A stretch of DNA of 64,000 nt from Parvicella sp964387945 (lineage in GTDB: Bacteria; Bacteroidota; Bacteroidia; Flavobacteriales_D; Parvicellaceae), in NCBI GenBank assembly GCA_964387945.1, contig CAYLYX010000016.1:3141-67140 (forward strand), written 5' to 3'. A program made the position numbers and the translations under genes. Positions 25,162 through 33,137 of the stretch are shown here, piece by piece (the stretch's first letter is position 1; the number at the start of each line of letters is the position of its first letter). The notes below the pieces were generated by a model. It was not told where the DNA came from. It saw nothing but the letters and a program-made list of their open reading frames with translations, and did not search any database.

Positions 25162-26394
25162 TTATATTTTCACCCTAACTTCCCCCGTTAACAACACCTG
25201 CATCATTCCTTTTTTTTGTTGTTGCAAGCGCTCTAACTCATTCTTTAATAATTCTATTTCTTTATCTGCTGCCGAAAGGACAGAAGCAATTTTTTGTTGT
25301 TCATGGATTGTTGGAATAGGAACTTTCAAGATTCCATATTCCTTACCATTTATTCCGGGTTGCCCACTTCTTTGTGACATTATTGAAACCCAATTCCAAT
25401 ATTCAGAGGTAGATAGGTATGCTTTTAAAAAGTTTGGTAAAAGAATATTTTTGTTAAGTCTAAATCTTATCAAGAATCCTGCGAACACAAGGCTTCCATA
25501 TCTATTTTGATTATGAACATAATGTTTTCCCACTGAAGCGCCAGTTCGTGCGAAAACAATGTCCTCATTTTCGAGTAAGTATTTATGAGAGTCTGGTGAA
25601 TCTACCGATACCATTGATTCTGTTTTCAATAAACCAGAATCGTCAATATCGGTAATGCGTAAATATTTTGGCAGACCCTCATTATATTCCACTCCTGCTG
25701 CATTAATCCCGTAATCTCCACTTAAAATTGAACAATCTCCCAACTTCACTTCTTTCCATTCATCCGTAAACCCTGCAAAGCGCTTTTTACCTGTAAGCAA
25801 TTGTTGCATTAATCCTTTTTTGCGTTGTTCTTTAGCTGCAATGAGTTGGGTAAGTTTATCAATGGCTTTGTCCCATGTGCTGAGTATGGTGGCAATTTGT
25901 TGTTGTTCATGGAGAGGAGGGAGAGGGATTTTTACATTCTTTAATCCACTTGAATAGATGTGTACAACAGAGTGTCCTTGCCCTAATTGAAAGGTTTGTC
26001 TTGAGACAAAATCTGTGTTTAATAAAAAGCCAAGGAATTTTGGATCTTGATTATGACCTCTTAAAATAATTATATCTCCACCTGAATAAGCTTCAAACTC
26101 ATCAACAAAAGCTACGCTTTTTCCAATATCTTCTAGTGTTTCTCCAGATCCTGCAAATAAAATATCGCCATATTCTAGTTTTGTACTTTGATTGGCTGAT
26201 TCCTGAGTGGTAAAGGATGTAAAAGCCTTGATATAATCATTATGATTGGTGTAGATTTCTCCATATCTAACACAAGGAATACCATCTTCCATGACTTCAC
26301 TTTTAGCAATTCCTTTTCCTTTCAGGAATTGACCTAAATTGCCGAGTATGGTACATTTCCAACCCTTAGGTATATCTATTTTCTTTTTTGTCAT
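25162..26394 (-). CDS. hsdS: Type I restriction enzyme specificity subunit HsdS (full length)
   Basis: 410 residues with two target-recognition domains, each followed by a conserved helical spacer. The first half ends 'IPLPPLHEQQQIATILSTWDKAIDKL'; the second ends 'VPIPTIHEQQKIASVLSAADKEIELL' with the terminal 'MMQVLLTG'. The first spacer carries the companion motif GLMQQLLTGKKRF. This is the standard two-TRD layout that sets the bipartite DNA sequence for methylation and cutting. Its ATG overlaps the upstream metallopeptidase-like gene stop (TAATG). Confidence 0.95.
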   Translation of the reverse strand: MTKKKIDIPKGWKCTILGNLGQFLKGKGIAKSEVMEDGIPCVRYGEIYTNHNDYIKAFTSFTTQESANQSTKLEYGDILFAGSGETLEDIGKSVAFVDEFEAYSGGDIIILRGHNQDPKFLGFLLNTDFVSRQTFQLGQGHSVVHIYSSGLKNVKIPLPPLHEQQQIATILSTWDKAIDKLTQLIAAKEQRKKGLMQQLLTGKKRFAGFTDEWKEVKLGDCSILSGDYGINAAGVEYNEGLPKYLRITDIDDSGLLKTESMVSVDSPDSHKYLLENEDIVFARTGASVGKHYVHNQNRYGSLVFAGFLIRFRLNKNILLPNFLKAYLSTSEYWNWVSIMSQRSGQPGINGKEYGILKVPIPTIHEQQKIASVLSAADKEIELLKNELERLQQQKKGMMQVLLTGEVRVKI

Positions 26395-27092
26395 TATTCA
26401 ATAATTCCTTTTGTTTCGCACCATACCTCTATGTTCGATATAAACCTTTCCATCAGATCAAAATCTGAATTATTGATTATATCAATGTTTTCAATGTCAA
26501 ATGCTTCCCATTCACGCCAAAAATCAGACACAACATTAAAAAGCTCCTGATCTCTTTTTTGGAGCATTGTTAATTGCTTGTTATAATTATTGTCACAATG
26601 ATCTGCCAGTATTGAGATTAAGTGACCAATAAAACTATTAACTCCAGCAGGTGAATATTTACCATTAACTTTTAAATAGACTAGTCGAATGTCCATAACA
26701 GAACACTGCAATTTTCCACCATTTCGGATAAAGCTTTCTGGGGAATATCCCATTTCTCTGAATTTTGGATACATTTTATTATGATCCATGCAATTGCTAA
26801 TGTGATCACAAAGTCTTTTGTCAAACACTTCTGATAAAAAAGGTGTGCTTGATAAATTCATCCATAAATGATTACCAGATAGGTATTGATATTGCTTTAA
26901 CCAAATGTGCAAGAGTTCATGAGCAATGCAGGCATTTGTGACGTTATTCGGATTGAAAGAAATAACAGCATTATTATTTTGAGTAAATACTTCTGCGTAG
27001 TTTTTATTCCAAGTTTCAAACGAGATGTCAAACGTATCTTGCAGCTCATGTAAAAGTAACTGTGTGTTATTATCTAGTGGTAGTTGGCTCAT
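26394..27092 (-). CDS. HExxH metallopeptidase-like partner of the AGS-C CD-NTase
   Basis: 232 residues. The central motif ACIAHELLHIWLKQ (HELLH, H58-H62) has the zinc-binding HExxH of zincin proteases, and downstream histidines (H97, H104) could supply the third ligand. The preceding strand 'AVISFNPNNVTN' resembles the segment before HExxH in ImmA/IrrE-type peptidases. No signal peptide or membrane segment. It follows the CD-NTase by 3 bp, so it is the natural candidate effector, or proteolytic regulator, of that enzyme. It is distinct from the YgjP-type protease at the operon end. The zincin call is fairly good; the role is inference. Confidence 0.7.
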   Translation of the reverse strand: MSQLPLDNNTQLLLHELQDTFDISFETWNKNYAEVFTQNNNAVISFNPNNVTNACIAHELLHIWLKQYQYLSGNHLWMNLSSTPFLSEVFDKRLCDHISNCMDHNKMYPKFREMGYSPESFIRNGGKLQCSVMDIRLVYLKVNGKYSPAGVNSFIGHLISILADHCDNNYNKQLTMLQKRDQELFNVVSDFWREWEAFDIENIDIINNSDFDLMERFISNIEVWCETKGIIE

Positions 27093-27095
27093 TTA

Positions 27096-28637
27096 TTATT
27101 TTATTTCTACAAAAAACTCACTACTACGTGCTACACAAACACCTTCTTTTACAATAAAGCATTCCGCCCAATGTACACCTTTGTACGCTGAATGATCTTG
27201 ATGGCGAAGTCCACCTGCTCCCGCTGATTTAGGGTGAATAAATTCACCTCTTAGATTTCCTTTTGCTTCTTCTCCTGTATTTACAATTTGCCAGTAGACG
27301 TCAAAAGGTTTTTTAACATTGGTTGTAGCGGTAAATTCAATCGGACATCCTTTTGGTATTGGTTTGTTTGGAAGCAAAGTCTTCCATTTTTTGTCCTTAT
27401 AACGTGCATGAATGTCAACTCTGTTTGTCAATCGTAAAGGCCAAGTGGGTTGCATTCTCCATGAAACATTTAAAAATTGAGGAGAAACAACTGCAGGGGC
27501 TGAAAATGTTTCATTGATAAAACTAAAGCCTGCTTCTTTAAAAGCTTCATTAACAGATTTAGATCCAAAAGAAGCTTTTAGTAACTCATACATGTTATTT
27601 GGAGAGCTAGTTTTTATTTCTTCAAAATCGGATTCTAATTTATCAAGCCAAGCATAAAAATTACGTTCCTTTTGTTCTGTCTCAGGCCATTTGTCCGCAA
27701 AATTTTCATCATTTACATCTCCAACATTAAGAGGGTTTCCGATCCATTTAATTTTTCTTCCCCATTTTGCAACATATCGCTCCTCTATTTGATGACGCAT
27801 ACCAGTTACAATGGCAGAAAGTGCGTCAACAATATTCGTTTGTTTATTATAGGATTTAGTTGCCAGAGTTGTAATAATTATTGAAATCGGCTTATGTTCA
27901 TCTCCTCCAAACATTATGTCTCTATGGCGTTTAAGAATTTGAATTGCTCTTTGAAGAGGCAGTTTATCTTCATTGAATTCAGGCAAAGGTTGTATTGCTT
28001 CGAGAATAAAATAACCTTTATCAAATTCAAGTTTTGCTCGTTCATTAAACCAAATTGCGTATCCAAAAGGATTGCTTCGTGGCCAGTTTTCTATTCGGAT
28101 TTCTGAATGATGATTTGTTAAAGTATTATCAGTAATGCGAATTGCAAGGTCGTTGTCGTTTTTATCTAGATTAGTAAATGCTTTTTCCAGTACATCTCTA
28201 TGTCCTGAATTGATAATAGCAGGAAGTATGTCCATATGGAATTTTGCGTCATCAGAATAAATAAGCGTCCAGCATCTTCGTCCTTCATCATCCATTAATT
28301 TTTCAATCGTCCCGTGTCCTTTGAGTCTGTCGCCAACTTTTTGTTTAAGGTTAAATTGAGTCCATAATGGGTTTTTTCCAGAAAGTTGACATACTAAATC
28401 AACATCAAGTTCATCTTCTTCCATTATTGGCTTAATCATAGTTCCTAATAAAAAAGATCCTTGTGGAAGAATATCGGGGGAGAATGGAGCAAGTGAAGAA
28501 TCTTCTTTTGCAAGCCATTCAGCAACAAACTGATAGCTTTTTACAGCCATATCATGTTGGCTTTGACTAATGTCAAGTGATTTAGCCAATTGCAACAACA
28601 CTTTTTCTTGTTCGTTTTTAAGGGGATCGATTAGCAT
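27096..28637 (-). CDS. CD-NTase with AGS-C sensor domain
   Basis: 513 residues. The nucleotidyltransferase core has GS (60-61, LPQGSFLLGT), paired aspartates D78 and D80 (DELDVDLVCQL) and a third aspartate at 136 (FHMDILPA). A helical middle follows. From about residue 385 the C-terminal region carries AGS-C features: 'IPKGCPIEFTATTNVKKPF', 'VYWQIVNTGEEAKG', 'LRGEFI', then 'Y.GVHWAECFIVKEGVCVARS'. AGS-C is known as a sensor domain fused to SMODS-type synthases. The active site is complete. It is placed 10 bp after hsdM and followed by an HExxH protein, without any classical CBASS effector of its own. Confidence 0.9.
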   Translation of the reverse strand: MLIDPLKNEQEKVLLQLAKSLDISQSQHDMAVKSYQFVAEWLAKEDSSLAPFSPDILPQGSFLLGTMIKPIMEEDELDVDLVCQLSGKNPLWTQFNLKQKVGDRLKGHGTIEKLMDDEGRRCWTLIYSDDAKFHMDILPAIINSGHRDVLEKAFTNLDKNDNDLAIRITDNTLTNHHSEIRIENWPRSNPFGYAIWFNERAKLEFDKGYFILEAIQPLPEFNEDKLPLQRAIQILKRHRDIMFGGDEHKPISIIITTLATKSYNKQTNIVDALSAIVTGMRHQIEERYVAKWGRKIKWIGNPLNVGDVNDENFADKWPETEQKERNFYAWLDKLESDFEEIKTSSPNNMYELLKASFGSKSVNEAFKEAGFSFINETFSAPAVVSPQFLNVSWRMQPTWPLRLTNRVDIHARYKDKKWKTLLPNKPIPKGCPIEFTATTNVKKPFDVYWQIVNTGEEAKGNLRGEFIHPKSAGAGGLRHQDHSAYKGVHWAECFIVKEGVCVARSSEFFVEIK

Positions 28638-28647
28638 ACTAATTATA

Positions 28648-30159
28648 TTAAATTCCTAACTCTTTTAAATACCCATCCATTTCTTTGCGAACTTCAACCA
28701 ATTCCTTCTCCAACTGCTCAATTTCTTGTTGTGTAGCTTGGATATCGATAGGTTCTTCTTCCTCAAATGTATCCACATAGCGAGGAATGTTCAGGTTGTA
28801 ATCGTTTTCAATGATTTCAGCTTTGGAAGCTACATGACTGTATTTATCTACTTCAGTCCAATTGCGATAGGTCGATACAATCTTATCGATATGTTCCTGT
28901 AACAATTTGTTTTGCTTTTTGCCATCTTCATATTCTTTACTAGCATCTATAAATAAGGTGTCATTAGTCGATTTAGCCTTGTTGAAAATTAGAATAGCTG
29001 CCGGAATACCTGTCCCAAAAAACAAGTTAGACGGTAACCCGATTACAGCTTCCAAAAGATTTTCTTCAATCAGTTGTTTTCTTATCGTTCCTTCTGCACT
29101 CCCTCTGAATAATACTCCATGCGGAACAATAATACCTGCTCTACCAGTTGGAAGTAATGTTTCTATCATGTGTAAGATAAAGGCGTAGTCTCCTTTCGTA
29201 CGTGGAGGAATACCTCTTAGAAAACGTTTGTAACGATCAGCCTCTGCTTTTTCAAATCCCCATTTATCCAAACTAAAAGGTGGATTTGCTACTACAATGT
29301 CAAATTTCATTAAGCCATCACCTTCCAATAATTTGGGATTGTTAATAGTATCACCCCATTCCAAACGTGCGGAATCCATTCCGTGTAGGAACATATTAAG
29401 CTTCCCTAAAGCCCATGTATCTCCGTTGCTTTCCTGTCCATAGAGTGAAAAATCATTCGAGCGAGAACCGTCTTCATTTGTTACTTCCTCGGCAACAGTT
29501 GTTAATAGAGATCCTGATCCCATTGTAGGATCGCATATTCTGTTACCTGGTTTTGGGTTCACCAACTTAGCTAACAATACAGAAACTTCGTGAGGCGTGT
29601 AAAATTCCCCACCTTTCTTACCTGCTCCCGAAGCAAATTTTTCCAACAGGTACATGTAGCCGTTTCCTAGAATATCTTCTGAACTTCCTAAAACAGAAGG
29701 GCGGAAGTTCAACTCTGGCTTAGCAAAGTCGTGAATTAAATTCTTCAATCGTTCATTACGATCTTTGGTCTGACCTAATTTTTCAGAGTTGTAGCTGATG
29801 TTTCTGAATACACCTTCCAACTTCTCCATGTTCTGATCTTCAATTTTCGCCAGAATACGGTCAATGATTTCTCCAATATTGTCTTCATTTCTGTGATTAT
29901 AGATGTAATCGAACGTACAGTTATCCGGTAAGAAGAAACGCTCTCTCTTTAACTTACGCTTGATCAACTCTTCGTCTTCACCATATTGAGCTTTGTATTC
30001 TTCGTAATGGTCTTTCCATACATCACTCAGGTACTTCAAAAACATGAATACCAGAATGTAATTCTTGTACTCCGAAGAATCCATTGAACCTCTAAAAGTG
30101 TCACACGCACCCCAGAGTGTCTTATTGATCATTTCCTGTGTTGGTCTTTGTGTTGTCAT
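28648..30159 (-). CDS. hsdM: Type I restriction-modification N6-adenine methyltransferase HsdM
   Basis: 503 residues. The N-terminal helical HsdM_N domain (TLWGACDTFRGSMDSSEYKNYILVFMFLKYLSD) is followed by the N6-MTase. SAM-binding motif I is ICDPTMGSGSLL (208-219) and the catalytic NPPF lies at 292-295. 'KGGEFYTPHEV' is the conserved entry loop. The C-terminal coiled coil (TQQEIEQLEKELVEVRKEMDGYL) contacts HsdS. It methylates the host target sequence and, with HsdS, forms the modification enzyme. It sits 6 bp after the half-size S gene at the head of the operon. Confidence 0.96.
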   Translation of the reverse strand: MTTQRPTQEMINKTLWGACDTFRGSMDSSEYKNYILVFMFLKYLSDVWKDHYEEYKAQYGEDEELIKRKLKRERFFLPDNCTFDYIYNHRNEDNIGEIIDRILAKIEDQNMEKLEGVFRNISYNSEKLGQTKDRNERLKNLIHDFAKPELNFRPSVLGSSEDILGNGYMYLLEKFASGAGKKGGEFYTPHEVSVLLAKLVNPKPGNRICDPTMGSGSLLTTVAEEVTNEDGSRSNDFSLYGQESNGDTWALGKLNMFLHGMDSARLEWGDTINNPKLLEGDGLMKFDIVVANPPFSLDKWGFEKAEADRYKRFLRGIPPRTKGDYAFILHMIETLLPTGRAGIIVPHGVLFRGSAEGTIRKQLIEENLLEAVIGLPSNLFFGTGIPAAILIFNKAKSTNDTLFIDASKEYEDGKKQNKLLQEHIDKIVSTYRNWTEVDKYSHVASKAEIIENDYNLNIPRYVDTFEEEEPIDIQATQQEIEQLEKELVEVRKEMDGYLKELGI

Positions 30160-30165
30160 ATTGTG

Positions 30166-30729
30166 TTAATAGATTTTTTCAATTAAAACTGCATTTATAA
30201 GTTCATTTCGCTTCTCACGAATTTGATCCATCAATTCCATTTCTTTGAGGTGGAGGTGATAGATGCTTGCTATTTTATGTTGCTCAGTCAAACTTGGAAC
30301 TTTAATTTCCAAATCACCTAAGGCTTGCTTTTTAATACTCGCTACGGTAGAACCTTCTTGGGTGCTTTGTAAGTAATTCTGTGTATTCGGCTGATTTAAG
30401 AACCAAGCTAAATAATACGGGTCAATTTTTTCCTTTTTCGGTCTTAGAACAAAAAACAAAGAAACAGCAACCGTAGGATCGTTAGTATCGAAAACAAAAG
30501 CTTTATTGTTATTTCCTCTAGCGAGAAACAACACATCTCCCTTTTGTAAAATCTGACTATTAGAAATCTCATCAAACGCTACTAAGCTCAACTCAGAACC
30601 AATTCCCGTGTAATCATCATTCATGTCCTTCATTTGAATGACAGTAACCTCACCATTAGGGTTGTGTTCAATCTTTGTTCTGAAAGTTTGACCAGAGGAT
30701 ATAGAGCAAACGTTTTTAAGTTTTGACAT
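30166..30729 (-). CDS. Half-size HsdS-like specificity protein
   Basis: 187 residues, one target-recognition domain plus one spacer. It shows 'GDVLFLARGNNNKAFVFD' and 'PYYLAWFLNQPNTQNYL' of the TRD, then 'IKVPSLTEQHKIASIYHLHLKEMELM' of the helical spacer. A full HsdS has two copies. Such half-subunits can act as dimers or as recombination donors for the full gene. It is the first gene of the operon, with a TAnnTTTG box 20 bp upstream. The frame is complete and ends in a stop, so it is not merely a truncated fragment at an assembly edge. Confidence 0.85.
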   Translation of the reverse strand: MSKLKNVCSISSGQTFRTKIEHNPNGEVTVIQMKDMNDDYTGIGSELSLVAFDEISNSQILQKGDVLFLARGNNNKAFVFDTNDPTVAVSLFFVLRPKKEKIDPYYLAWFLNQPNTQNYLQSTQEGSTVASIKKQALGDLEIKVPSLTEQHKIASIYHLHLKEMELMDQIREKRNELINAVLIEKIY

Positions 30730-30748
30730 TATCAGTATTTTATTACTG

Positions 30749-30756
30749 CAAATTTA
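30749..30756 (-). promoter_or_regulatory. -7 box for the defence operon
   Basis: The minus strand reads TAAATTTG (TAnnTTTG), 20 bp before the half-hsdS ATG. The palindrome AATTTGCAAATT at 30770-30781 lies just upstream and could be an operator. Confidence 0.5.
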
Positions 30757-30835
30757 CATAAAATATTTAAATTTGCAAATTATAAGTCATCAGTATTATT
30801 ATACAGACTTATTTTATGTAAAGAAAATACATTAC

Positions 30836-30854
30836 AACGTAAGTAATTTACGTT
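30836..30854. promoter_or_regulatory. Inverted repeat ahead of the membrane-protein gene
   Basis: AACGTAA and TTACGTT are separated by 5 bases, 35 bp upstream of the ATG at 30889, a position suited to a repressor operator in the divergent promoter region. Confidence 0.4.
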
Positions 30855-30888
30855 TTGTGATGTTTTATTTGTAACAAATTGAAATTGT

Positions 30889-31542
30889 ATGAAAAGACTA
30901 TTAAAATCCCTGCCATCTGATTGGCTTTATCAATTGATCACGTTATCAATGATTACTACATCTGCATTCTATTTATTCCAATTCACGGATGAATATGAGT
31001 TTGTCCGTGATTTTTGGAAAATGAATGAAAAGTTCTACATCTACACCTTTTTAGGGTTGCAGTTTGTCGTGAAGGCATTCTTTTATTGGGTTTTATTTCT
31101 TCTTCTGAAGAAACTTTTATTTGGAAGGATAAAATCAAAAGTCTTGGGTGTATTGAACGAACCAAAAACAAGAGAGGACTTGAAAATCATTATTGAGATC
31201 AAGCAGTTCTTTGTGCAGATTTTCGGAATTCCGGTTGAATTGGGACTGATTGATCACGAAGATTTGAATGATAAAATAGAGATGACTGAAGATGAATTGG
31301 AAGAAACTATGAAGAGTATGATCAAGTGGTCTTGTGTTTTCATTCATGTTGCCTTCACGTCATTGTTAGTTTGGAAATTGAGCGCCTTTTATATTATTCC
31401 ATTATTAGTAATAGTCATTCTCGCTATTGTAGCATTCTGGTACGGGATGACATTCTTGTTTGGAAATATTCGGCTGATCGATAAAGCAAGAGTGGAGTTA
31501 AAGAATAGAAGTGGTAATCAAAAAATGTTGACTAATGGCTAA
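30889..31542 (+). CDS. Membrane protein of unknown function
   Basis: 217 residues with hydrophobic segments near 14-30, 52-72 and a double segment at 148-188 (FIHVAFTSLLVWKLSAFYIIPLLVIVILAIVAFWYG). Between them lies a cytoplasmic-looking acidic stretch 'LGLIDHEDLNDKIEMTEDELEETMKSM'. No family recognised. It is transcribed away from the restriction operon and overlaps the next gene by 8 bp, so the two form a translationally coupled pair. Its place at the island's edge suggests a separate two-gene cargo, perhaps defensive, but nothing in the sequence proves that. Confidence 0.65.
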   Translation: MKRLLKSLPSDWLYQLITLSMITTSAFYLFQFTDEYEFVRDFWKMNEKFYIYTFLGLQFVVKAFFYWVLFLLLKKLLFGRIKSKVLGVLNEPKTREDLKIIIEIKQFFVQIFGIPVELGLIDHEDLNDKIEMTEDELEETMKSMIKWSCVFIHVAFTSLLVWKLSAFYIIPLLVIVILAIVAFWYGMTFLFGNIRLIDKARVELKNRSGNQKMLTNG

Positions 31543-32332
31543 AAGATTCAAATATTCAGAAGGAATAGTGGTTTTAAAAGGAGGAGATGAAATAGTTTTA
31601 AAAGCGCATGAATTAAAAGATGAAGGCATCAGAATAAAGTATAAAGATGCAGTCATTTTTGACCCCTCGAAAACATACAGGTTATTTATTAGGAGTCGAG
31701 GTGAAAGCTCTCATTTTTATGCAAGAGGAAGATCCCGAAAAAACATAAGATCGGAACAATACAGATCTGAACTTCACAACGAAACAATTTCTTCATTGGA
31801 AAACTACCTTTCCAAAAAAGAAAGAGTGAGGCTACTTTATTACGCATGGGAATACAAGAAAAAACATAAGGAAACAATTACTTCAATAAAAGACTACCTT
31901 TTTCAAAAAGATGTAAAGCAGATTTGTGGAGAGGGTTCATATATTGTGTATGACTTGTTTGGTATAAGTAGCACTTTAGTTTCTACAGGCAAAAAGCCTC
32001 AAGTAGCAATAGAGATTGTTGACACTCATTTTTGCGACATAGAAACATTCAATATTTTACGTGATCTTTCTATTCGATCATCATTAGTAGTATTGTTTTA
32101 TTATGCGAAACATGCTCCAATATTGAATCAAATGCACAATGTTGGTCAAAATAACAATGGAGAAATCCGAGTACAGCATTACATACAAGATGGATCATTT
32201 TGGGTAGGAGATGAACGAATTGAGGAAAAAGATTATACCTACCTTAAAAACTACAATACAGCCACTGATTTCAATGATAATATTCAATATTATAGAGCTG
32301 TTAGAGAGTTTGAAATTGACAAACTATTATGA
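31535..32332 (+). CDS. Hypothetical soluble protein coupled to the membrane protein
   Basis: 265 residues, basic, without signal peptide or membrane segments. The N-terminal 60 residues look like a small beta domain (GIVVLKGGDEIVLKAHELKDEGIRIKYKDAVIFD). A helical, charged middle follows and then a mixed region with 'VAIEIVDTHFCDIETFNIL', in which the spacing of an acidic pair recalls nuclease cores such as PD-(D/E)xK or competence-like VSR folds. That is a weak visual impression. The start lies inside the upstream membrane-protein gene (8-bp overlap). Function unknown. Confidence 0.6.
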   Translation: MAKRFKYSEGIVVLKGGDEIVLKAHELKDEGIRIKYKDAVIFDPSKTYRLFIRSRGESSHFYARGRSRKNIRSEQYRSELHNETISSLENYLSKKERVRLLYYAWEYKKKHKETITSIKDYLFQKDVKQICGEGSYIVYDLFGISSTLVSTGKKPQVAIEIVDTHFCDIETFNILRDLSIRSSLVVLFYYAKHAPILNQMHNVGQNNNGEIRVQHYIQDGSFWVGDERIEEKDYTYLKNYNTATDFNDNIQYYRAVREFEIDKLL

Positions 32333-32379
32333 AAAGAACCAATTTATAACTCCTTTTTACATTCGATCCAAACATTGTG

Positions 32380-32433
32380 AAGCTTGCGAAAATCGTCCTC
32401 TAAAGAGTTCGACAATTGTTCACCGGTTTCCAC
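32380..32433. other. Candidate degenerate right attachment site (tmRNA 3'-end relic)
   Basis: Short blocks AAGCTT, AATCGT, CCT, GAG, TTCGA, CCGG and TCCAC occur here in the same order as in the tmRNA 3' end (about 11107-11155), with gaps. This fits a decayed copy displaced by insertion, but it is not a clean direct repeat. Confidence 0.3.
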
Positions 32434-32439
32434 AAAACT

Positions 32440-32489
32440 AGATTTAGGTAGATTCAAATCGATTCATTGTCAAGAGTTTACCTAAATCT
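32440..32489. repeat. 11-bp perfect inverted repeat
   Basis: AGATTTAGGTA (32440-32450) and TACCTAAATCT (32479-32489) flank 28 bases, directly after the candidate attachment relic, followed by a T-rich stretch. It could be a terminator for the 31535-32332 gene or a recombination site. Confidence 0.6.
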
Positions 32490-32526
32490 TTTCTTCAAAA
32501 TGTTTCAGTAATATTCATTTAAATTC

Positions 32527-32534
32527 TACATTTG
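32527..32534 (+). promoter_or_regulatory. -7 box for the 173-aa lipoprotein
   Basis: TACATTTG (TAnnTTTG), 26 bp before the ATG at 32561. Confidence 0.45.
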
Positions 32535-32560
32535 ATTCAATCAGGTGTCAATAGGATTTA

Positions 32561-33082
32561 ATGTTTCAACAATTAATATTTACGTTAACCGTATTGAGCT
32601 TTTTATCTTGCAATCAGTCAAGAGATGATAATGCTCAAGTAAAAGATATGGACGAGAGTGTTTCAATTGAAGTCTCGATTGAAAACGACTCGATTGTTCT
32701 AGACAATACTTCTTTGTATGAAGAATCCTTCTATTATGATTTGGCACTTAGGGCAAAAGAAGCAATGATTGTAGCATTTCCAAGTGATTGGGAATCTGAT
32801 ACAAAATATTACCGAGTACGAGAGTGGGAAGGTGGAGATGAACCGGGAGATAATAATGACCTTGTATTAATTCAGGCAGTTTGGGCTACAAATACAAGTG
32901 ATCACCTTCCTTATGCGGTTTTTGACTTGGATTACGGAATGCTGTTTGTCGGATATATGGGAGAGGGCTTGCCTCAGCTAGAGTTGAATGTTGAAAGGTC
33001 ATCTGATGGAGAAATCTCCTTAAATGATATTCCAAACTACAATAAAGATTTCATGTACGATTCTATCTGGAATAATGAGTAA
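32561..33082 (+). CDS. Lipoprotein of unknown function
   Basis: 173 residues. A hydrophobic start ends in a lipobox LSFLSCNQS (Cys about residue 17), so the protein is probably lipid-anchored. The acidic body includes 'KYYRVREWEGGDEPGDNNDLVLIQAVWATNT' and 'YAVFDLDYGMLFVGYMGEGLPQL'. No family recognised. The gene is AT-rich like the island. Its last codons overlap the start of a truncated integrase reading frame, which suggests the 3' end was a recombination point. Confidence 0.65.
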   Translation: MFQQLIFTLTVLSFLSCNQSRDDNAQVKDMDESVSIEVSIENDSIVLDNTSLYEESFYYDLALRAKEAMIVAFPSDWESDTKYYRVREWEGGDEPGDNNDLVLIQAVWATNTSDHLPYAVFDLDYGMLFVGYMGEGLPQLELNVERSSDGEISLNDIPNYNKDFMYDSIWNNE

Positions 33083-33137
33083 GCAATCCTTCTCCATAAA
33101 GTTCTACCTCAACCCAGTTAAAGAAACATGGCGATAA
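33075..33137 (+). pseudogene. Truncated tyrosine-integrase N-terminus
   Basis: ATG-initiated frame reading MSKQSFSIKFYLNPVKETW then a stop. The 'FSIKFYL' strand is typical of the arm-binding start of Bacteroidota tyrosine integrases, and nothing of the rest of the integrase follows. Interpreted as a scar of a lost or rearranged element; the fragment is short, so this is moderate evidence. Confidence 0.45.

Larger units (their letters stand above)
11158..32433. mobile_element. Integrative element inserted at the ssrA 3' end, carrying a defence operon
   Basis: The left boundary is clear: the tmRNA 3' end is followed at once by a large serine recombinase. The interior is AT-richer than the flanks. 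It consists of mobility and unknown genes (11.1-15.9 kb), a defence cargo (16.0-30.7 kb) and two divergent unknown genes. The right boundary is tentative. A stretch at 32380-32433 loosely resembles the tmRNA 3' end, but no long exact direct repeat was found, and large serine integrases need only a very short shared core. Accessory DNA continues to about 34.4 kb, so the element could be longer or could adjoin a second one. Confidence 0.6.
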
